This document shows positions 58,089 through 64,000 of a DNA stretch of 64,000 nucleotides, piece after piece. The notes under the pieces are model-generated. The model was not told where the DNA came from, made no database searches, and saw only the letters and a list, made by a program, of their open reading frames with translations. The stretch is taken from NCBI GenBank assembly GCA_945876035.1, contig CAMCMU010000006.1, positions 79,437 to 143,436 of the forward strand, read 5' to 3'. This DNA is from Schlesneria paludicola DSM 18645 (GTDB taxonomy: Bacteria; Planctomycetota; Planctomycetia; Planctomycetales; Planctomycetaceae). The position numbers and the translations under genes are program-made. Within the stretch, counting starts at the first letter, position 1. The number at the start of each line of letters is the position of its first letter.

Positions 58089-59609
58089 TCAAGCACTCGC
58101 GCGTCGTGGGTGGTGGTTAGACAACTGATGCCATCGTTCCGAAAGAATGTATCGCGCCACCTGACGATCATCGAACGCCACTCGCCGCGGTCCAACGATC
58201 TGCTCCGACTCGTGCCCCTTGCCCGCAATCAGAACGCTGTCGCCGCGCTCTGCAAGTTCGAGTACAGTCTGAATCGCCGCTGCGCGATCCGGCTCAATGA
58301 TCGGCGTGACATCATCGGCCGACATTCCGGCGAGAATTTCGTCAATGATCGCCTGTGGATCTTCACTCCGAGGATTATCACTCGTGACGACAACGAGATC
58401 GGCGAGCATGGCGGCCCGGCCCAGCAATGGTCGTTTGGTCCGATCCCGATCACCACCCGCTCCAAAGACACACAAAACGCGTCCTGGCGTAATACTTTTC
58501 AGGCTCTGGATGGCTCGTCTCAACGCGTCGTCGGTATGGGCATAATCCACAAAGACCTCAAAGGGCTGATCGCATTTAATCCGCTCCATCCTTCCAGGTA
58601 CGAAGTTGAATTGTTCGATACCATCAACAATTTCCTCGGGCGACAGGCCAAAATGAAACGCTGTCGCTGCGGCAGCCAGACAATTGGAAACATTGTGGCG
58701 GCCGACCAATCTTGTCGAACAATCCAGCGTCCGTCCATGGATTGAAAGTCGGAAACGAGTTCCTTCAAGAGATTCTTCTCGCACTTGAGCGGCCACGTCG
58801 GCAGTGGCACATTGGCCAAAGGAGGCAAAGTTGACGGCATCGTGAACATGGCTGCGGAGCAACCAGCTACCGGGATCATCCACATTCAATGCAATCAATC
58901 CGCCGGGACGCACGATTTCCAAGATGCGAGCCTTGGCCTTGTGATAGGACTCATAGTCGCCGTGATAGTCAAAATGGTCCTGTGTAATATTCGTGATGAC
59001 AGCAGCTTCAAGTTCTATTCCTGCCGCGCGACCTTGATGTAAGGCATGGCTGGAGAGTTCGATGGCTGCATGAGTCGTGCCCCGCGTCGGCATCCGCTGC
59101 AGCCACTTGGCCAGCGTACGAGACTCGGGAGTCGTCAGCCGAGCCGATTCCGTCACAAGACCGTCAGAGTACTCCACAGTTCCGAGGACACCACAGACGC
59201 GTCCCGCCCTTTGAAGCAAACTCCGAACCAGCCACGTCGTTGTCGTCTTGCCGTTTGTACCAGTCACTCCTGCAACATCGATCCACCGCGTTGGATCCCC
59301 CGCAAGTGCCTCACAGACCCGTGAAAATGCCGCTCGAACATCCGGCACGATACACTGAGGGATTGTTACCCCGATGCACGGCTTGTTAACCAGCAATCCA
59401 CTTGCACCGCGCGCCACAGCGTCCTCAATAAATTGAGTGCCGTCCAACCGCATACCGCTGACCACTGCAAACAAACTGTTCGGACAGACATCAACGCTAT
59501 TCTCGAACGCATCCGTCGCGCAAATATTGGCGCAGCCCACAAAACGTGCCTGCGGAAAAAGTCGCCGTAAGCTAACCGCCACGGGAAATGCCGAGCCTGT
59601 CGAAACCAC
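58089..59609 (-). CDS. murE: UDP-MurNAc-L-Ala-D-Glu:meso-diaminopimelate ligase
   Basis: MurE adds the third peptide residue to the peptidoglycan precursor. The 506-residue protein has VTGTNGKTTTTWLVRSLLQ as ATP loop, TPESRTLAKWLQRM, and EVFVDYAHTDDALRRAI. The DNPR motif (TSDNPRSEDPQAI) marks the meso-DAP type rather than the lysine type. This agrees with dapA, asd and lysA in the window. It starts at GTG with GGAGG upstream. ftsI, the usual upstream neighbour, is absent. Confidence 0.96.
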   Translation of the reverse strand: MVSTGSAFPVAVSLRRLFPQARFVGCANICATDAFENSVDVCPNSLFAVVSGMRLDGTQFIEDAVARGASGLLVNKPCIGVTIPQCIVPDVRAAFSRVCEALAGDPTRWIDVAGVTGTNGKTTTTWLVRSLLQRAGRVCGVLGTVEYSDGLVTESARLTTPESRTLAKWLQRMPTRGTTHAAIELSSHALHQGRAAGIELEAAVITNITQDHFDYHGDYESYHKAKARILEIVRPGGLIALNVDDPGSWLLRSHVHDAVNFASFGQCATADVAAQVREESLEGTRFRLSIHGRTLDCSTRLVGRHNVSNCLAAAATAFHFGLSPEEIVDGIEQFNFVPGRMERIKCDQPFEVFVDYAHTDDALRRAIQSLKSITPGRVLCVFGAGGDRDRTKRPLLGRAAMLADLVVVTSDNPRSEDPQAIIDEILAGMSADDVTPIIEPDRAAAIQTVLELAERGDSVLIAGKGHESEQIVGPRRVAFDDRQVARYILSERWHQLSNHHPRRASA

Positions 59610-60392
59610 TGTGAACGCCTCCGTGCGTGTAAGCCCGAATTCCTTGCGGGCCTTCCCTGTGACAGACTTGTCGTTGATAACCGTGAAATGGTCAAGCCAA
59701 GCTTCCGTTTAACGAGAGCCAAGCGATACCGATCGCCGGGCGCAGAGTGCTCTGTTCGCCATCCGCTGAAGAACCATGTGATTGACCCTCTCGCGTTTCG
59801 ACGGACTTCGTAAAGAACGTCCGTTCTTCGATTACCCGTGGACGATTAGATTTGACGGGGAAGCCGGAGAAATCAACCTTAGGGAATCATCACTTACCGG
59901 TTGCGGAAGGGGGTCCGTATCGCGACAAAAAGATTCGACTCCAACGCCCGTGAAACGATTTAACGTTGTCGCCCGACCCGTAGCCGTTGTGGACAGAACA
60001 GGTTCGGTAAGGTGTCAGATCGTATGAACGCCGTACGCCATGACCGCCTCCGATGAATCACCCCTATTGACCGCCGTATCCGCGATCGTCAAAAACAATG
60101 GACTCGGCGATCCACTCAATTCAATGCCGACAACAGATTTCATCGATGCGCCTAGGTTTCTGTATTTCCTCGAAAACATGCCCGATCGAAAAAGGGTGAG
60201 GGACGGTCTACCCCAACTCTGTAATCGAGGCTTTTAGCACAGAAGACGGACGCGATGATATCGGGACAGTGCGACCGCTGGACGTCCGATCCCGAATCCG
60301 TGACATCGGATATGGCCCTCTAGATCGGCGTTTCAACTGACGATGACAGCGGCTTTCGTTAGGATTGTCGAATCCATTAGCTGTCTGTCCCA
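59610..60392. other. 0.8 kb gap upstream of murE
   Basis: No gene is supported. Short frames (59782-60027 and 60040-60237, plus) have no family character. This divergent spacer should contain the murE-murF promoter and that of the HisA-like gene. Confidence 0.45.
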
Positions 60393-61145
60393 ATGCCGAG
60401 CCTAAATTCCATGCAGGTTCTTCCCGTCCTTGATGTTCTTAACGGTATCGTCGTTCGCGGTGTCGCAGGCCGTCGTGCTGAGTATCGGGCTCTACGCAGT
60501 CAACTGGTGGACGCAGTGGCTCCCCTAGAAGTTGCACGAGCACTCCGCCGGACATTCGGATTTCAGCGACTGTACGTTGCCGATTTGGACGGAATACAGC
60601 ATCAGCATCCCCACTGGACAACGTTTGAGAAGTTGATCAACGACGGGTTTCAGTTGCTTGTCGACGCTGGACTGAGCAGCGATGCGGATATCCGTCGATT
60701 GAAAGACATCGGTTGTGAAGTCGTTCTGGGAATGGAGAGCTCCAAAAATCCCGAGCACGTCGCTCGCCTCGCGGCGATCGGGGGCATGACGACATTCAGC
60801 CTAGACCTTTCCGGCGGAGAGTTAATGCTGGCCGCCGATGCCCACGGATGGTGCCATGATCCCCTGGCGGTCGCGAGACAAGTGATCCATTGCGGAATCT
60901 CACGACTCATTGTACTGGATCTGGCTGACGTCGGAATGGGTCGTGGCACCCGCACCCGTGCGCTGTGTTCGTCTCTTCTTGCGGAGTTTCCCGAGCTACA
61001 TCTCACGAGTGGTGGAGGTATTCGGGGCCTTGACGACCTGCGGCAGTGGCGGATTCTGGGGGCAGATCAGATACTTGTTGCTTCAGCACTTCATGACGGA
61101 AACTTAACACCGCAAGACATTTCAGAAGTGAGCGAATTGCGTTAA
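60393..61145 (+). CDS. HisA/HisF-family TIM-barrel protein
   Basis: The 250-residue protein resembles HisA: LPVLDVLNGIVVRGV carries the first-strand Asp, and LLVDAGLSSDADIRRLKDIG, TFSLDLSGGELML and ILVASALHDG follow the two half-barrels. The spacing and the AGRRAEYR loop differ from true HisA. Such paralogues occur with tetrahydromethanopterin/methanofuran C1 genes in planctomycetes and methylotrophs, so that role is the favoured inference; a his role is less likely since no his genes are adjacent. ATG 60393 or 60411 may be the start. Confidence 0.8.
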   Translation: MPSLNSMQVLPVLDVLNGIVVRGVAGRRAEYRALRSQLVDAVAPLEVARALRRTFGFQRLYVADLDGIQHQHPHWTTFEKLINDGFQLLVDAGLSSDADIRRLKDIGCEVVLGMESSKNPEHVARLAAIGGMTTFSLDLSGGELMLAADAHGWCHDPLAVARQVIHCGISRLIVLDLADVGMGRGTRTRALCSSLLAEFPELHLTSGGGIRGLDDLRQWRILGADQILVASALHDGNLTPQDISEVSELR

Positions 61146-61898
61146 ATTCAAGAATAACTCCGGCCGCGAGCTCGGGGCGATGGCGACAGCAGGTCTTGCT
61201 TAGCAACAGAGCGTCCCATCCATTCGAAGAGGGGCTTTCACCGACAGTGTTCTGGTTTCAGAGCGATCTTTTCCGCCCAGCCTGATCCCGAGGAAGAACA
61301 AGCCGTGAGTTTGGATCTGACGAGTCACGCCGAAGGGGTTACTCAATGCGAGGGCTGTCTGGGCACTGAAGCTCCGTTGCCGTTGGTTATTCGAGAGAAT
61401 GAAAACCTACCCGCGAGTCAACACGGATTTGTGTTCTGCCTGAATGAACCACCCACGAGGACGTGACGATTCGGGCAGATTCCTTGGCAGACAAAGTCCG
61501 CTGCCGCGGTGTGATTGCCCAGCGAGGGAACGGCCCGCGTTGCTCGTTGCCGTACGTCCGGTCGAAGGCGCCGAGACTACGGCTGACGTGGACTTTTGAA
61601 ACGAGCAGCCTGTTAAGATCACAGATAAAGGGATCGCAAAACACGACAGCCTTAATGCATTCGACTCGGCGGGTGCCGCGTCCTGAGGCTTGCAACAGAC
61701 GACCAACACAACATTCCTAAACACCCGTTGCCTGTCTTGCAGACACCGCCTGTGCGGAAACGCTCCGGTCGTCGAGCCAAGTGGCATCGACATCTGGCCA
61801 CGGTACAAACTCCGCCCGGACATCTCGACTCGGGAACGGCCATTCGATGTCGGAGCTACCACGGGCGAATGATGAGTGAACGGCGTTCCTGACCGCCA
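61146..61898. other. 0.75 kb gap
   Basis: No supported gene. Overlapping minus frames (61407-61862, 61387-61695) are rich in Arg and Ser with no family character. Confidence 0.45.
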
Positions 61899-63032
61899 TC
61901 ATCGGAACACTGATGTCCTGTCGGAGAAGCGTTTCAACTTGTCACGATCGATCTCAACACCGAGTCCCGGCGAAGACGAAATTTCTAAATTCCCGGCGTC
62001 GTCGATGACGAATGGCATTGTCGTCAGTTCCTCCATATAGGCCGATGGGGTCAGGTATTCCACGTACTTTGCCCGCGGAATTGCGGCGCTGAATTGAAGA
62101 TCCGCCGCGAGACCGATGGCCGTGTTCCAGCCATGTGGAACGAGGGTGATATTGTGATCGAAACAGAGCCAAGCGAGGCGTCTTGATTCCGAGAGGCCTC
62201 CGTTCTTTGTGCAGTCGGGCTGCAGAATGTCCACGGCCCGGCGTTCAATCCAAGGAATGAAACTCTGCCGCCGTGTGAGAACTTCACAGCCTGCGATCGG
62301 GACCGGCGAAACGCGGGTCAATTCGATATAGCCTTCGATGTCATCGGGAGGCAGCGGCTCCTCGAACCATGTGATGTCATAATCGGCAAGCATTCGTGCC
62401 GTCTCACGCGCCCAATTCGTCCCGTGCGGCCAGAATTGTTCGCTTCCCCCAGCATCGACCATCAGCTCGACCCCATCACCCACGGTTTCGCGAGCCGTTC
62501 GAACCAGCAATTCGTCGAATGCCCGATTGCGTCGCCCAAACGGTCGCCAACCCATTTTGATTGCCTTGAATCCCCGTGCAACGACACTCTCAAGGACTTT
62601 TTTCAATGGCTCGGGCTCGTCGAAAAGGATCGATCCATAGGGCTTAATCGTGTTTCGGTAATTACCGCCCAGCAGACGCGAAACCGGTTGACAGCAGGCC
62701 TTTCCCATGATGTCCCACAGGGCAATATCGAGGCCGCTGATGGCATGCTCAACTGACCCACCGCGTCCTTGCCAAAAACTCGCCTGCCGCAGGGTCTCAG
62801 AAACACGTTCGGGCTCGACTGCCGACTGACCCTTTAACAATGGCCACAGAAGAGCCACCGCGCCGTCAACCAGTTTTCCGGAAGTGAAGCAACTGCCCCA
62901 ACCGTGAATTCCGGAATCCGTACGAACTTCAATCAGTGTATGCAAATTTTCTTGAGGCTCATGTCCTTGAGGCCAGCCTCCATCAACGGTGCCCCCCGTC
63001 AGAGGAATGACTTCCACTTCGACGATCTTCAT
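61899..63032 (-). CDS. enolase-superfamily (mandelate racemase/muconate lactonizing) enzyme
   Basis: The 377-residue protein has the N-terminal capping domain (VEVIPLTGGTVDGG..., HTLIEVRTDSGIHGWGSCF) and an (alpha/beta)7-alpha barrel. Visible site residues are the strand-2 FKAIKMGW lysines, metal ligands Asp in LMVDAGGSEQFWP, Glu in WFEEPLPPDD, Glu in IAGCEVLTRR, and the general-base His in LVPHGWNT. This set matches sugar-acid dehydratases, but the substrate cannot be assigned. The ORF track begins at 63239; ATG 63032 (MKIVEVEVIPL) has GGAG upstream and is the family start. It stands alone. Confidence 0.93.
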   Translation of the reverse strand: MKIVEVEVIPLTGGTVDGGWPQGHEPQENLHTLIEVRTDSGIHGWGSCFTSGKLVDGAVALLWPLLKGQSAVEPERVSETLRQASFWQGRGGSVEHAISGLDIALWDIMGKACCQPVSRLLGGNYRNTIKPYGSILFDEPEPLKKVLESVVARGFKAIKMGWRPFGRRNRAFDELLVRTARETVGDGVELMVDAGGSEQFWPHGTNWARETARMLADYDITWFEEPLPPDDIEGYIELTRVSPVPIAGCEVLTRRQSFIPWIERRAVDILQPDCTKNGGLSESRRLAWLCFDHNITLVPHGWNTAIGLAADLQFSAAIPRAKYVEYLTPSAYMEELTTMPFVIDDAGNLEISSSPGLGVEIDRDKLKRFSDRTSVFR

Positions 63033-64000
63033 TTCCGGAACTCCAAGAAAACTAGGATAGAGCAAGACATTGGCAAGGATATGTTTTGAGGATCTGAAAC
63101 CGCCGCGAACGATTCGGAACCCTGAGTCACGAAGAAACGGATCAGACGGTTGGCTGAACCCATCGCGGTGACTCGTGTCACCGCATGATCGACCTGTTCT
63201 TGGTAAAAGCCCGACAACGAAGACCCGAGAGGAACACAATTCATCACATCGACGTCAGCAATCTGCATGACTCGTCTAGTCGCTATGGGTCTCGCCAACA
63301 CTGTTTTGATCCAACGTACCCCAACAAGTCAACCCGCCTCGAACGATTGGTGCAAAAACACCCATTCCGAGCCTCCTCCGTGACCTCTTGGTTCACTACT
63401 CCGAAATTCCAGGTGGTTCAATAATAACCATCTCTTGAGATTCATCGACGTAGAACCACCCTCCTTGTCATATCGGAATCGATTCCACAACGGTGGACCG
63501 TTTTCCTTGGTGTGCTCATTGTCCGTAAGAATCAGGCCGGGGGCCGCCCGTAACGAAATGGGATCGGAAATATGGACACCGATACAACTCCACTTAACGT
63601 TTCGAGCCTCGAATCCATTCCGTATCTGGCGTTTCGGAATGGCCTTCCTACGCAACGACGACGGTTGTTCTGTGCCCTGATTTTCTGCGGAAGTGTCGTA
63701 GGCCTGAAAGACACACGAATCGATCACAAGACTGCGTCTCTTGTGGGAATCACCATCACCCGGATCCGTCGGTAGGTCGAGAGTATTCCGATCGCGGCAT
63801 TTGCCACCGCCGTTGAGACTGCCAAGAAATTGCTGAACCACACGGACATCGCCCCTAGCAGCCCGTGGTGAAAGGCAATTATTGGAGTTCGAGTCGGCGA
63901 TGGACCGGCAACTCAGGCGAGTGTGGGTGTCGGTTGTGTCCAATGAATTGTTCGCGGTCGAGACGGCAGAAATGTTGGAGCGGCGGACCAACAGCGCCAG
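63033..64000. other. window-end gap, one possible truncated ORF
   Basis: The large minus frame 63329-63991 (220 codons) lacks any family character. On the plus strand an ATG near 63900 opens MDRQLRRVWVSVVSNELFAVE and runs off the window after about 33 codons; it could be the start of a real gene but cannot be judged. A hairpin at 63165-63184 (gcggtgac-tcgt-gtcaccgc) lies upstream of the enolase-family gene. Confidence 0.4.
63165..63184. repeat. 8-bp perfect hairpin with tcgt loop
   Basis: gcggtgac and gtcaccgc pair exactly around tcgt, about 135 bp before the enolase-family start on its minus strand. It might be an operator or a leader stem. The tcgt loop is the same as in the hairpin at 30596, though the stems differ. 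Confidence 0.45.

Noticed and set aside
63329-63991. 220-codon minus-strand ORF at the window end
   Set aside because: Composition is like a chance frame (many Arg, Ser, Asn) and nothing is recognisable.
1-64000. CRISPR array, toxin-antitoxin pair, phage genes or intact insertion sequence
   Set aside because: No regularly spaced repeats, transposase, integrase, cas or toxin-like proteins were recognised in the ORFs or gaps.

Overview
The window looks like chromosomal DNA of a planctomycete (phylum Planctomycetota). The main evidence is family content typical of that group: an exported operon of a DUF1549/DUF1553-type cytochrome-like protein, a DUF1501 Tat-exported protein and a PPC-domain protein; a DUF6800-like basic mini-protein; planctomycete-style secreted PQQ/WD40 propellers; and an H4MPT-type HisA paralogue. 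GC is moderate, gene density is low, and many gaps are long. The assignment is an inference from families, not from a marker gene; no rRNA, tRNA, CRISPR array or intact insertion sequence was recognised.

Layout. 1-7.4 kb: minus-strand exported-protein operon (PPC, DUF1501, DUF1549/1553) and a secreted squalene-cyclase-like/HEAT protein. 7.5-14.5 kb: an ABC-2 polysaccharide export permease without a visible ATPase partner, mdh, bioA, a membrane glycosyltransferase and a lipoprotein. 14.5-19.9 kb: oligoendopeptidase F, a YjbQ-family protein, aroC, a dicluster ferredoxin and a conserved hypothetical. 19.9-22.6 kb: gene-poor and decaying, with a DUF4345 membrane protein and a broken dps gene. 22.6-28 kb: glgX, a beta-hydroxyacid dehydrogenase and dapA. 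28-38 kb: a GspE/PilB paralogue that has lost all its catalytic boxes, sppA, queD, queG, a STAS-domain membrane protein and an intact PilB/GspE ATPase. 38-41 kb: hemW, a long gap and two tiny conserved-looking genes, one only 39 codons long and absent from the ORF track. 41.3-46.2 kb: a three-gene secreted operon (WD40, PQQ/EF-hand, GH67/GH20-like). 46.5-51 kb: an ExbB/TolQ-like channel, a PduO-type adenosyltransferase and an exported HEAT protein carrying a phosphorylation-site-less receiver domain. 51-60 kb: lysA, asd, purD, mraY, murF and murE. 60-64 kb: a HisA-like TIM-barrel protein and an enolase-superfamily enzyme.

How the genes fit together. asd, dapA and lysA are steps of the diaminopimelate/lysine route. 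MurE has the DNPR signature of the meso-DAP-adding type, and murF and mraY follow it, so the window holds much of a DAP-type peptidoglycan precursor pathway. queD and queG both serve queuosine synthesis. QueG is cobalamin-dependent, and a cobalamin adenosyltransferase also lies in the window, though that enzyme makes AdoCbl for other enzymes. 

The most unusual items are the catalytically dead GspE-like protein (28.1-29.4 kb), the exported pseudo-receiver/HEAT protein (48.5-50.8 kb), the dps pseudogene with two frameshifts and a nonsense codon (21.2-21.7 kb), and several long perfect hairpins in gaps (25.6, 30.6, 56.5 kb). I did not find a defence island or a clearly new multi-gene system.
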